This document shows positions 1-7,822 of a stretch of 64,000 bases of DNA, piece by piece. Positions within the stretch are counted from its first letter, which is position 1. Every line of letters begins with the position of its first letter. The notes beneath the pieces were generated by a model. That model worked only from the letters and a program-made list of their open reading frames with translations. It did no database searches and was not told the DNA's origin. This stretch comes from Alkalibacter mobilis. Its GTDB lineage: Bacteria; Bacillota; Clostridia; Eubacteriales; Alkalibacteraceae. The translations under genes and the position numbers were made by a program. The DNA lies in contig NZ_JADNRK010000005.1 of NCBI RefSeq assembly GCF_015594845.1, positions 62,001 to 126,000 of the forward strand. The letters run 5' to 3'.

Positions 1-323
1 TAATGCAATGCACCGTCCAGTTGGATTATGCCGATTTCAGCAAAGCTGAGGCTGGTCATTTGTTTCGTTATTATCGGCATCTGTTCTTCAAGATCCATGG
101 ATTGCATTTTATCAAGCAATGCAAGCACCTTCAAAGCCTGTCTTTGAGTTTCGATTTCGCTGGCTACGAGGCTTGCTCCCTCATGTGCCATAGATCTCAT
201 ATTTGTTTCTGCTTCGTCTTGTACTATGCTTCCAGCTGTCAATATAGAAACTATGCCGATGGCAAGTGAAAGTACTACGATCAGAGCTGTAAAGCTGAGA
301 ATCATTTTAGTTCTAATTTTCAT
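1..323 (-). CDS. Methyl-accepting chemotaxis protein, N-terminal part (cut by window edge)
   Basis: The gene starts with ATG at 321-323 after an AGGGTGATG ribosome site and stays open for 107 codons to the window edge. The first 35 residues (MKIRTKMILSF... then a hydrophobic stretch with ALIVVLSLAIGIVSI) are a positively charged start plus one membrane helix. After it comes a helical region (ASLVASEIETQRQALKVLA) and the beginning of an extracytoplasmic sensor (LSFAEIGIIQLDGALH) that looks like a dCache domain. This layout is typical of chemoreceptors that bind a ligand outside the cell and signal to CheA through a cytoplasmic coiled coil. The signalling half lies outside the window, so a Cache-containing sensor kinase or diguanylate cyclase is also possible. 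Confidence 0.7.
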   Translation of the reverse strand, partial: MKIRTKMILSFTALIVVLSLAIGIVSILTAGSIVQDEAETNMRSMAHEGASLVASEIETQRQALKVLALLDKMQSMDLEEQMPIITKQMTSLSFAEIGIIQLDGALH

Positions 324-448
324 GTCATCACCCTTCCTATTTCTTCATATCTTTTTTATCGGCTGGTAGCATGAAAATTTAATAGATCCTGTATAAAAAA
401 TCTTTTTGACATTATATCTTACTCGTCTCAAAATAATTCTTCCATGTC

Positions 449-484
449 AAAAAAGAAAGAAGGAGGATATAAAATCCCCCCTCC
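449..484 (-). terminator. Terminator after the InlB-repeat surface protein gene
   Basis: On the minus strand a GC-rich hairpin (arms GGAGG and CCTCC at 462-484) is followed by a T-rich run at 449-460. It begins about 15 nt after the stop codon of the surface protein gene. Confidence 0.6.
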
Positions 485-498
485 ATAGAAATCTACAT

Positions 499-3282
499 TC
501 AGTTCATCTTCTTAAGTTCTTCCAATACGTCCGCCAATGCTTTTTTTCTCTTGATGTTCCATTGAATTTTGGCATCTTTATTTACTATTGTCTTGAATAC
601 ATTTTCATGTCTTCCTCTTTCGAATTCGACAGGAGGTTCTTCTCCTTTGATCAGATTTCCTGAAAGTACGCTGATCTCAGAATCTTCTCTGTCAAATTTC
701 ACATCTTTAATCTTTTTATTGTCATACCCCCATGTTACAGTGTATGTTCCGTCCATGTTGTCGGATACTCCTTCGACCACCGGTATTACTCTGTTTTTCC
801 ATAACAGGAAGAAGAAAAACGGCAGTAGAAGCAACAGTAACAACCACCACATATCAAAACCTTCATCCACCGGTGCTTCCGGAAGGGGTTCCTCGTCAAC
901 TTCATCGATTTCCACTTGGCTTTCTTCCTGATCTACAGGAGCCTGAGCCAAGTCTTCCTCCTCGACTTCTACCAATTGTCCTTCAGTCTCCGGAGCCGGT
1001 TCAGGTTCTGCTTCTGTTGTTGCTACAGGAGCTGCAGGGGTTGTGGGCGTTTCCACTTCTTCCTCTTCGGCTTCCGTTTCAGGCCCATCCACCGGAATCT
1101 GAGTATAAGTCACAGTTACTTCAGTGTTTTCTGTAATATTGAACGGCAACTCCAAATCCAAATCGAATGTATACCCCTCAACTTCTTCGATCCCCAGATT
1201 CTCCTGATTTACTTCATCGCCGTAATTATAGGTCATAGTTCTAATTGTGGTCGTTTCACCAACTATTTCCGTGATGGTTGCGATCACTGTCTGTATTTGG
1301 TATTGAGCGGTTACAGTCGTATCTTCAACTATTTGAGTAAAGTCCGTATCCCAACCTGTAAATGCGAATCCTTCTCTATCGGGATCGTCAGGTGCTGTGG
1401 CGCCTTCGTTATAATCTACTGTTTGAGTGTCAATTACCGATCCATCATAATCTACGAAGGCTACCGTAAATGAATCGACTATCCACATTGCGTATACCGT
1501 TACATCTCCCGTACTTCCAGTCGGTATCCCTTCCACCGGGCTTCCATCTTCAGCCCCATCGTACCAGCCGTCAAATGCGTATCCTGTTTTTGTGGGCTCT
1601 CCAAATATTATGTCATCTGATTCAATGGTGTATGCTGTCGGCGCTCCCGTGTAGTTTGTTCCTCCGTCAAGAACGTAGGTTATGTCGTATTCTGTGGGCG
1701 TCCACTGAGCCGTGGCTGTCATGTCGTTTGCAGGCATTGTACCGCTTAAGTCAATGTCCCATCCACTGAAATCGTACCCTTCTCTCGTTGGATCTTCAGG
1801 CGCTGAAATCGTATCTCCATATTCCAGATTCAACGGATCTATTTCGCTTCCACCATTAGTAACAAATGATATATTGTAGTCGTTTCTTGTGTAGTATATT
1901 TCAACTGCTGTAGAACCGTCTGCCGATATTTCTTCCTGTGTTACATCCCCTGCCGTAAAACCCGGGTAAACATTGGCCGATGCTACAGTCTGGTCTCCAG
2001 TTGTTCCCATAAGTTCTTCGTCTTCTTCAAGGGTATATGTGTCGGCATTAAGGTCTTCCAGATAATGCTCCACTTTGTATGCGGTGTTGCCGTTTGGTGT
2101 AAAGTAGCCTGTGGATGTCAAATTGTTTGCCGGCATTGTCACTGGCAATTCCGACCACCCGCCGAAAGTATATCCTGCTTGAACAGGCGCTGCTTCCGAT
2201 GTTATGGTCTGGCCGTACTCATAAGTTTGCGTTGAGTATCCTGCCTGGGCAAAGTAATCACCGGTAATGTCATATGTCACCGTGTAACTATTGACGGTCC
2301 ACATTGCGTATACCGTTACATCTCCCGTACTTCCAGTCGGTATCCCTTCCACCGGGCTTCCATCTTCAGCCCCATCGTACCAGCCGTCAAATGTGTATCC
2401 TGTTTTTGTGGGCTCTCCAAATATTATGTCATCTGATTCTATGGTGTATGCTGTCGGCGCTCCCGTGTAGTTTGTTCCTCCGTCAAGAACGTAGGTTATG
2501 TCGTAGTTTTGAGGTCCCCACTGTGCAGTTACCGTCAATTCATTTGCGGGCATGGTTGTCGGCAGACTTGGATCCCACCCGATAAAGTCGTAATTCTCTT
2601 TTGTCGGATCTACTGGTGGTGCAACTGTTTCTTCAAATTCGTAAGTCATTCTATCTACCGGACTTCCTCCATTGCTGTTAAAAATTATGTCGTAGTTGTT
2701 TCTTGTGTAGTAAAGTTGCAGGACCAGATTTTGATTCTGCTTTATAGTTCCGGATATTATATTCTTTTCATTGTTTTCATCAAATGTGAATCCTTCAAAA
2801 GATAATGGTTCTGCGGTCACATTTAAATTTTTGCTACCGGTGTTGTACTCGGTATGACCTAATGTATATTCATCGGTGCCCAGATTTTCAAAATAATGCT
2901 CAATTGAATAATCGATGTCATCACCGAATTTTACATTGATCCAGAAATCTTGGTCTGCTCTTACATTTAAAGGATTTTGTGTTGCTAATTCGTCACTCAA
3001 TGAGAGACTGCTGACCCACCTGTTAAAATCCTTTCCAGGTACATCCGAAATCGCTGTTAATGTTACCATGCTTCCCTTCACAACATCCCTGGTTTGTCCG
3101 TGGTCCAATCTCACACCGTTCACCAATACGTGTCCGTTGTAATTTTTGTGCATCGTTATGGTCACATACTCGGTCTCATCAGTTATGTCCATTGCTGTTC
3201 CTATATTTGCCGGGATCATTGTCATTATCATCATGATCACCAAAAACATGGACAGCGTCCTGGTTACTCTCGTTTGTTTCAT
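499..3282 (-). CDS. Surface protein with InlB-type (Listeria-Bacteroides) repeats, membrane-anchored
   Basis: This 927-residue protein has a signal peptide (MKQTRVTRTLSMFLVIMM..) and then a chain of about six repeats of the InlB B-repeat/Flg_new type. Their signatures recur: GGSPVDRMTYEF, TREGYDFSGWD, TKTGYTFDGWYDG, and endings such as TVTAQW and TVYAMW. Two MucBP-like segments (YKVEHYLEDL and YSIEHYFENL, each ending YYTRN) lie between them. An acidic, proline-rich linker (about 690-800) leads to a very hydrophobic helix (WWLLLLLLLPFFFFLLW, about 808-830) and a charged tail of 96 residues. Such repeats usually form stalks in adhesins. I start at the ATG at 3280-3282 because a GGGGGG ribosome site precedes it and the signal peptide then begins normally. 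A c-di-GMP riboswitch lies just upstream. The ligand is unknown. Confidence 0.85.
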   Translation of the reverse strand: MKQTRVTRTLSMFLVIMMIMTMIPANIGTAMDITDETEYVTITMHKNYNGHVLVNGVRLDHGQTRDVVKGSMVTLTAISDVPGKDFNRWVSSLSLSDELATQNPLNVRADQDFWINVKFGDDIDYSIEHYFENLGTDEYTLGHTEYNTGSKNLNVTAEPLSFEGFTFDENNEKNIISGTIKQNQNLVLQLYYTRNNYDIIFNSNGGSPVDRMTYEFEETVAPPVDPTKENYDFIGWDPSLPTTMPANELTVTAQWGPQNYDITYVLDGGTNYTGAPTAYTIESDDIIFGEPTKTGYTFDGWYDGAEDGSPVEGIPTGSTGDVTVYAMWTVNSYTVTYDITGDYFAQAGYSTQTYEYGQTITSEAAPVQAGYTFGGWSELPVTMPANNLTSTGYFTPNGNTAYKVEHYLEDLNADTYTLEEDEELMGTTGDQTVASANVYPGFTAGDVTQEEISADGSTAVEIYYTRNDYNISFVTNGGSEIDPLNLEYGDTISAPEDPTREGYDFSGWDIDLSGTMPANDMTATAQWTPTEYDITYVLDGGTNYTGAPTAYTIESDDIIFGEPTKTGYAFDGWYDGAEDGSPVEGIPTGSTGDVTVYAMWIVDSFTVAFVDYDGSVIDTQTVDYNEGATAPDDPDREGFAFTGWDTDFTQIVEDTTVTAQYQIQTVIATITEIVGETTTIRTMTYNYGDEVNQENLGIEEVEGYTFDLDLELPFNITENTEVTVTYTQIPVDGPETEAEEEEVETPTTPAAPVATTEAEPEPAPETEGQLVEVEEEDLAQAPVDQEESQVEIDEVDEEPLPEAPVDEGFDMWWLLLLLLLPFFFFLLWKNRVIPVVEGVSDNMDGTYTVTWGYDNKKIKDVKFDREDSEISVLSGNLIKGEEPPVEFERGRHENVFKTIVNKDAKIQWNIKRKKALADVLEELKKMN
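1482..1689. repeat. 208-bp direct repeat, copy 1 (inside the surface protein gene)
   Basis: This segment repeats at 2298-2505, 816 bp away, with only two differences that I can see (C/T near 1580 and A/T near 1626). It encodes one complete InlB-type repeat. The other repeats of the gene are far less alike. Confidence 0.9.
2298..2505. repeat. 208-bp direct repeat, copy 2 (inside the surface protein gene)
   Basis: This is the second copy of the segment at 1482-1689, in the same frame and orientation. The near identity points to recent duplication or gene conversion within the gene. Confidence 0.9.
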
Positions 3283-3308
3283 GTTGTATCCCCCCCTCAT
3301 GAAAATGA

Positions 3309-3345
3309 GAAATAAAAAAGGCTGCCAAATTAAACATTGGCAGCC
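3309..3345 (-). terminator. Riboswitch expression-platform terminator
   Basis: On the minus strand GGCTGCC and GGCAGCC form a strong stem (3320-3326 with 3339-3345), followed by six T at 3314-3319. The upstream arm GGCTGCC is also the 3' end of the c-di-GMP aptamer, so aptamer folding and terminator formation should compete. Confidence 0.88.
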
Positions 3346-3412
3346 GAACCGTCATAGCTAAATAGCCTTAGACTTCACGCTTTGCGACCCGAGCTTTCAC
3401 TCGGTTTGCTTT
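3339..3412 (-). promoter_or_regulatory. Cyclic di-GMP-I (GEMM-I) riboswitch aptamer
   Basis: Read on the minus strand, the conserved GEMM-I blocks appear in order: GCAAACC, a hairpin CCGAGU-GAAA-GCUCGG with the GNRA tetraloop, CGCAAAGC, UCUAAGG and GCUAUGACGGUUCGGCUGCC. This is the same order as in the Vibrio cholerae Vc2 aptamer. It lies about 25 nt after a perfect SigA promoter and about 60 nt before the surface protein start codon. Because the last aptamer bases are one arm of the terminator, ligand binding should free the transcript to continue (an ON switch); the direction is an inference. Confidence 0.93.
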
Positions 3413-3441
3413 TTTCAACTTAAATCATATTATTTTAATCT

Positions 3442-3470
3442 ATTATATTTTCAAAACCAGATATTGTCAA
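3442..3470 (-). promoter_or_regulatory. SigA promoter for the riboswitch and surface protein
   Basis: The minus strand carries TTGACA (3465-3470), 17 nt, then TATAAT (3442-3447), a perfect consensus. The expected start point near 3435 is just upstream of the aptamer. Confidence 0.85.
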
Positions 3471-3570
3471 TATAAACTATTTTAATCTGTTTTGTTATAA
3501 TATATATACACCGGCTTTAAAAATTCAAACGCTAAAATTTACTGTTTTAGCAATTATATTATTAATATTA

Positions 3571-4485
3571 TCATTTTACTATATTTTTACCTTCACTTTT
3601 AGCCTTTAACAAAAAACTATCGGCACAATTTACCACATCCAAATAGCTTTTCTCTTCTGTATGCCCAACCGTACACAATCCAAAAGATGCGGTGACTTTG
3701 AAAGTTCTTCCTCCACTTTCAAATACTTCCCTTTCCATGGTGCTTCTTATCCGTTCGGCAACCTTCATGGCTTGTTCCCGGTTTGTTTCTACAAGACATA
3801 TCAAGAATTCTTCTCCGCCGTATCTTGCCGCCCAGTCAAAATCACGTCTTATCGACTTTAGAATTATTTCTGAAAACTTTTTGATAACCTTGTCACCCGC
3901 CGGATGTCCGTACGTATCATTTATTTCCTTGAAATCATCTATGTCTGTCATTATTACAGTCAATTCCTTTTGGGCACCTCTTGCATTTTGTATTTCCACG
4001 GGAAGATTGGTTTCTATATATCTTCTGTTAAACAAGTCCGTCAAACCGTCTTTTACTACTATGCTTTGAAGGGTTTCTGCAATTGTCTTGATTTGTTCAG
4101 GACTTTTTTCATCCAACTGACCTTCAATGGCAAGTGAAGCCGTAATATTTTTGATCATTTCGATCACCAGTTTTCTGTCCTTGATTTTGATGGGAACAGA
4201 TGTGACCAAGTATACCTGGGACTTGGTGTATTTGATTTTGACGAATGTATCCTCATTTTCATATGCTCTCATTGATACGCAATCATCGCACATCTTATTT
4301 TGACCCCAAAATTTATAACAGCTTACGTCCTCTTCTTCAACTTCATTTCCCACAGTATATATGACCTTGTTGGCTACAGGGTCTACAACACGGATCTTAT
4401 CGTATAATTTTTCCAAAAAATCGTATCTTGCCATGATACTCGAAAATTCTTCAAATTTACTTTCATCTCTAGTATTTATTTTCAT
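3571..4485 (-). CDS. Diguanylate cyclase (PAS-like sensor + GGDEF)
   Basis: The 304-residue protein has a GGDEF domain over about 140-304 with LTDLFNRRY, DIDDFKEINDTYGH and the active-site GGEEF at about 223-227. An RxxD product-inhibition site (RDFD) lies five residues before it, so it should make c-di-GMP from two GTP and be feedback limited. The N-terminal half is a PAS-like region with a cysteine group (C56, C66, C69; CYKFWGQNKMCDDC) that could bind metal, heme or react to redox state. I use the ATG at 4483-4485, which has an AAAGGAAGAA ribosome site; an upstream extension of 32 codons has none. The gene lies directly upstream of the c-di-GMP riboswitch-controlled surface protein. Confidence 0.9.
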   Translation of the reverse strand: MKINTRDESKFEEFSSIMARYDFLEKLYDKIRVVDPVANKVIYTVGNEVEEEDVSCYKFWGQNKMCDDCVSMRAYENEDTFVKIKYTKSQVYLVTSVPIKIKDRKLVIEMIKNITASLAIEGQLDEKSPEQIKTIAETLQSIVVKDGLTDLFNRRYIETNLPVEIQNARGAQKELTVIMTDIDDFKEINDTYGHPAGDKVIKKFSEIILKSIRRDFDWAARYGGEEFLICLVETNREQAMKVAERIRSTMEREVFESGGRTFKVTASFGLCTVGHTEEKSYLDVVNCADSFLLKAKSEGKNIVK

Positions 4486-4525
4486 TTCTTCCTTTCTTCC
4501 GTAATCCTTGATCTGAATCCCATTC

Positions 4526-4545
4526 TGCATGAGGTTCCCCATGCA
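4526..4545 (-). other. Short hairpin upstream of the diguanylate cyclase
   Basis: TGCATGAGG and CCCCATGCA form a tight 9-bp stem with one mismatch and a 2-nt loop. No T-run follows. It lies between capD and the cyclase ribosome site and may act in mRNA processing or translation; this is an inference. Confidence 0.35.
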
Positions 4546-4607
4546 TATAATAAAAAATCCATATGCCAAAAACAGACCCATGATAGAGTCTGCTTAGCTT
4601 TGCAAAT

Positions 4608-6452
4608 TTATACTTCTCTGTACACCTTGTAAGTATGAACTATCTCGCTCATTTTTTCCTTTACATCCACATTCTTGTTTTTCATTGCCTCATCCAGTGA
4701 ATTTAGATGTTCAAGGATTTTGCTGTAATCCGTAAAAATCGGCTTCCCAACAAAAATTTTGTCATGGACAGTATCGCTTATTCCTTCTTCATCAAGCAAT
4801 AGCTCTTCATATAATTTTTCACCAGGTCGCAATCCGGTTACTTTTATGGCGATATCTATATCTGGTTCAAATCCGGAAAGTTTTATCAAATCTCTAGCCA
4901 AATCGACTATCTTTACAGGTTCGCCCATATCCAAAATAAATATTTCCCCGCCTTTTGCCATTGCTCCCGCTTGAAGCACCAGCTGGCTCGCCTCCGGGAT
5001 GCTCATAAAGTATCTTATTATGTCCTCATGGGTAATGGTTACCGGTCCCCCTTGAGCTATTTGCTTTTTAAACAAGGGAATGACGCTACCATTGCTCCCC
5101 AGAACATTGCCGAACCTTACTGCTGCAAATTCGGTTTCACTGGTTCTGTCTATCGATTGAACGATCATCTCGCACAATCTTTTTGTAGCGCCCATTATGT
5201 TTGTCGGATTCACCGCCTTGTCGGTAGATATCAGTACAAACTTTGAAACCCCGTGTTTATTAGCCATCTGAGCCATATTCAGAGTCCCGAACACATTGTT
5301 CTTGATGGCCTCATTTGGATTTGCCTCCATAAGGGGAACGTGCTTGTGTGCTGCTGCGTGAAAAATTACATCAGGTTTATATTCACCTATTATTTCATCT
5401 ATCCTGTCCCTGTCTCTTACAGAACCGATTATCACTTTCAAATTCAAATCTTCATAGCGACTTCTAAGTTCATGTTCAAGATCGTAAACGCTGTTTTCAT
5501 AAATATCGAGTAAAATCAATTTTGATGGCTGGTATAAAACTATTTGTCTGCAAAGTTCCGATCCAATCGATCCTCCCGCTCCAGTTACCATTACAGTCTT
5601 GTACTTCAAAAATTCACGAATCTCATCCGTGTCCAACTTGATCTGTTCCCTACCCAATAGATCCTCAATTTGCACATCTCTAATTTGGCTGACTTTTACC
5701 TTGCCTCCGATTATCTCAAAGATTCCGGGAAGTATCTTCAATTTAACTTTTGTCTTTTTGCAAACTGCTACAATATTTTGGATCTGGGTTTTGCCGGCTG
5801 ATGGAATTGCTATTACAATCTCATCAATTTGATATTTTTTAACCAACTTTGGAATATCTTGACTACCGCCAACCACGGGTATTCCATTTATTCTCAATCC
5901 TTTTTTTCTTATGTCATCATCAACGAAAGCCACTACTTTGCTGTTCAAATCCGTATGGTTGTTGATTTCTTTGGTAAGCATGGCTCCGGCGTCTCCTGCG
6001 CCAACTATCAATACTCTCTTTTTTGTTTTATAACTTTGATATTTCCTAAATTTTGCAGGTATTACCCTATACGCTATCCTTACTCCGCCAACTAGGAAGA
6101 TATCGATTATTCCAGAGATCACATAGATGCTGCGTGGTAGATTTATGTTGAAAATATCAGCTGTAAAATATACGTATGCTACCACTGCTGCATTTGCGAA
6201 AGCTATGGTCAAGATTATTTGTACCAATTCTGTAATGCTGGCATATCGCCAAAGGCTGTGATACATCCTACCCAAAACAAAGACAAGTATTTCTATACCT
6301 ACAAATATCCCGATGTTTTTTATTAGCATGTCCATGGAAATCTGGGGTATTATATAATCAAATCTCAAAGCCAAGGCTGCGAAAAAAGAAAAGCCCAAAA
6401 GTAATGTATCCATAATTATTAAAATCAATATTTTAAGTTGTCGAGGCATCAT
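4608..6452 (-). CDS. Membrane UDP-sugar 4,6-dehydratase (CapD/PglF/FlaA1 family)
   Basis: The 614-residue protein has four hydrophobic helices in the first 120 residues, a first Rossmann domain (VLIVGAGDAGAMLTKEI, about 145) and a second NAD-binding domain (VTGAGGSIGSELC, about 290) with HAAAHKHVPLME and the STDKAVNPTNIMGATKR motif. This is the layout of PglF/CapD enzymes that turn UDP-GlcNAc into UDP-4-keto-6-deoxy sugars for glycans, capsule or glycoprotein sugars. The length is normal for the family. A GGAG site precedes the ATGATG start. It sits next to the diguanylate cyclase, which suggests a role in c-di-GMP-linked surface polysaccharide or glycosylation. The exact sugar cannot be read from the sequence. 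Confidence 0.88.
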   Translation of the reverse strand: MMPRQLKILILIIMDTLLLGFSFFAALALRFDYIIPQISMDMLIKNIGIFVGIEILVFVLGRMYHSLWRYASITELVQIILTIAFANAAVVAYVYFTADIFNINLPRSIYVISGIIDIFLVGGVRIAYRVIPAKFRKYQSYKTKKRVLIVGAGDAGAMLTKEINNHTDLNSKVVAFVDDDIRKKGLRINGIPVVGGSQDIPKLVKKYQIDEIVIAIPSAGKTQIQNIVAVCKKTKVKLKILPGIFEIIGGKVKVSQIRDVQIEDLLGREQIKLDTDEIREFLKYKTVMVTGAGGSIGSELCRQIVLYQPSKLILLDIYENSVYDLEHELRSRYEDLNLKVIIGSVRDRDRIDEIIGEYKPDVIFHAAAHKHVPLMEANPNEAIKNNVFGTLNMAQMANKHGVSKFVLISTDKAVNPTNIMGATKRLCEMIVQSIDRTSETEFAAVRFGNVLGSNGSVIPLFKKQIAQGGPVTITHEDIIRYFMSIPEASQLVLQAGAMAKGGEIFILDMGEPVKIVDLARDLIKLSGFEPDIDIAIKVTGLRPGEKLYEELLLDEEGISDTVHDKIFVGKPIFTDYSKILEHLNSLDEAMKNKNVDVKEKMSEIVHTYKVYREV

Positions 6453-6525
6453 ATCACTCCAATATATGGTAACCGGATCATATATCTGAACATCTCCGGA
6501 ATCACAAATTTACTCACGTCTTTTA

Positions 6526-6554
6526 ATCATACTATTGATAAAAAGATTTGTAAA
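6526..6554 (-). promoter_or_regulatory. SigA-like promoter for the CapD-type gene
   Basis: The minus strand carries TTTACA (6549-6554), 17 nt, then TATGAT (6526-6531), placing a start about 70 nt before the gene. Confidence 0.55.
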
Positions 6555-6578
6555 TATAAAACGAATTTCCTTCTAATT

Positions 6579-7664
6579 TTACTTTCTCAATTTTAGAAAC
6601 AACACAGATATCAAGAGAACCATGAAGATCGATCCCATAATAATAAATATGATTTTTACCCCTTTGTCCACCGGGGCAATATTTTGTGTTTCTGATGTGC
6701 TTTCAATATAATTTAGGGATATGCGTTGTAATGTCCCTTCTTTTTCATCGTATGAATAGTAATTTTCCTCCCACTTTGAATTATACGCTTTGAGTAGATA
6801 AAACCCTTCACTATTGGGATATTTCAACGCCTGGATCTGGCTTTGGCCTATGGTCAAGGTGACATTTTCAAATTCGATCAGTTCAATGTCCATTGGCAGC
6901 AAATAATATTCGCCACCTGCTTTCACAGGATGAAAAGCAGAAAAGACGTCTGCCACATCATCATAAATATAGTATTCAAACCCCAGACCATCATCCATCA
7001 GATAAAGCAAATGCAAATCGCTCCCCGGATTTTCAGCTGCTTGAATATCCTCTCCCTTGTAGAGGTAATCTATTTTTCGAAAATTTTCCGGCATGGTCGA
7101 CTCATCGATCTCCCGCCTTATATAAAAAGCTTTCCCGTCGATTTCAACAGGTATATATTCTTCCACCGGAATCGGATCTTCCACCGTCACTTCCTCTTGG
7201 GGATTTTCTTCCATAACTTCTTCAGAGATCTTGTTGATTTCCATATTGATGCCTGCTTTTGGATTCCCCAAAAGCTCACCTGTTTCAAGACCGATAAGTT
7301 CGCTGTCTGTCACTCTGAAGTTTGCCGTTCCTGATTTTTGTGCCTTGAAGGTTATTGTATAAACCGCATCATCAAATCCCCCCAAATTAAAATCCGAAAT
7401 AATGCCTCTTCCACTGTCAACGGAAATTGCGTTCCCACTTCCCGATTGATAAGCCAACAGTGACTGATCGTATTCAAATCCTGCAGTAAGGCTACCCATT
7501 GATTCTCCAGCCTCAAATCTCAATTCTACATCCACATAATCCCCCACTTCCAAATATGCGGGATTAGAAGTTAATTTAATCGTGGCGTCAGCCGCCAGTA
7601 CCGGTTCAAACTTCATTAAAAAAACAACCGTTATCAAGATAAATATTTTGCCGTATTTGATCAT
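6579..7664 (-). CDS. Membrane-anchored cohesin-domain protein
   Basis: The 361-residue protein starts with a signal peptide (MIKYGKIFILITVVFLMKF..) and then a cohesin-type beta-sandwich over about 27-145 (IKLTSNPAYLEVGDYVDVEL, LTAGFEYDQSLLAY, VYTITFKAQKSGTANFRV). A short acidic linker leads to a domain of about 150 residues (VEIDGKAFYIRREID to GTLQRIS) that recurs in the cohesin protein at 8876-10042 and that I do not recognise. A single helix (IIFIIMGSIFMVLLISVLFL) and a short basic tail anchor it in the membrane. Cohesins bind dockerins, and a dockerin is encoded at 10067-12181. The ATG has an AAAGGTGG ribosome site. Function beyond dockerin binding is unknown. Confidence 0.82.
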   Translation of the reverse strand: MIKYGKIFILITVVFLMKFEPVLAADATIKLTSNPAYLEVGDYVDVELRFEAGESMGSLTAGFEYDQSLLAYQSGSGNAISVDSGRGIISDFNLGGFDDAVYTITFKAQKSGTANFRVTDSELIGLETGELLGNPKAGINMEINKISEEVMEENPQEEVTVEDPIPVEEYIPVEIDGKAFYIRREIDESTMPENFRKIDYLYKGEDIQAAENPGSDLHLLYLMDDGLGFEYYIYDDVADVFSAFHPVKAGGEYYLLPMDIELIEFENVTLTIGQSQIQALKYPNSEGFYLLKAYNSKWEENYYSYDEKEGTLQRISLNYIESTSETQNIAPVDKGVKIIFIIMGSIFMVLLISVLFLKLRK

Positions 7665-7822
7665 GATCTTCCACCTTTTATTGTCATGCAGGATCTCGGG
7701 CCGTGGCTTGACTACATTATTTCCAGCTAATCAAGTGGACTAAAATTTCCAAAACCTGTTATACTTAGTATAAGCTTTTCGAATAAATTTTTCATCAATA
7801 ATTATGGGAAACAGGTGATAAT

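Noticed and set aside
916-1473. Long open frame on the plus strand opposite the surface protein gene
   Set aside because: It is antisense to a well-supported gene with repeats, has no ribosome site and a Cys/Phe-rich composition typical of a shadow frame.
4486-4581. N-terminal extension of the diguanylate cyclase that looks like a membrane helix
   Set aside because: No ribosome site precedes it, and AAAGGAAGAA stands right before the internal ATG. The hydrophobic stretch is read from an intergenic hairpin region.
7665-7822. c-di-GMP-II-like pattern (GGAAATAATG) upstream of the cohesin gene
   Set aside because: Only the first short block resembles that class; the other conserved parts and the pseudoknot are missing.
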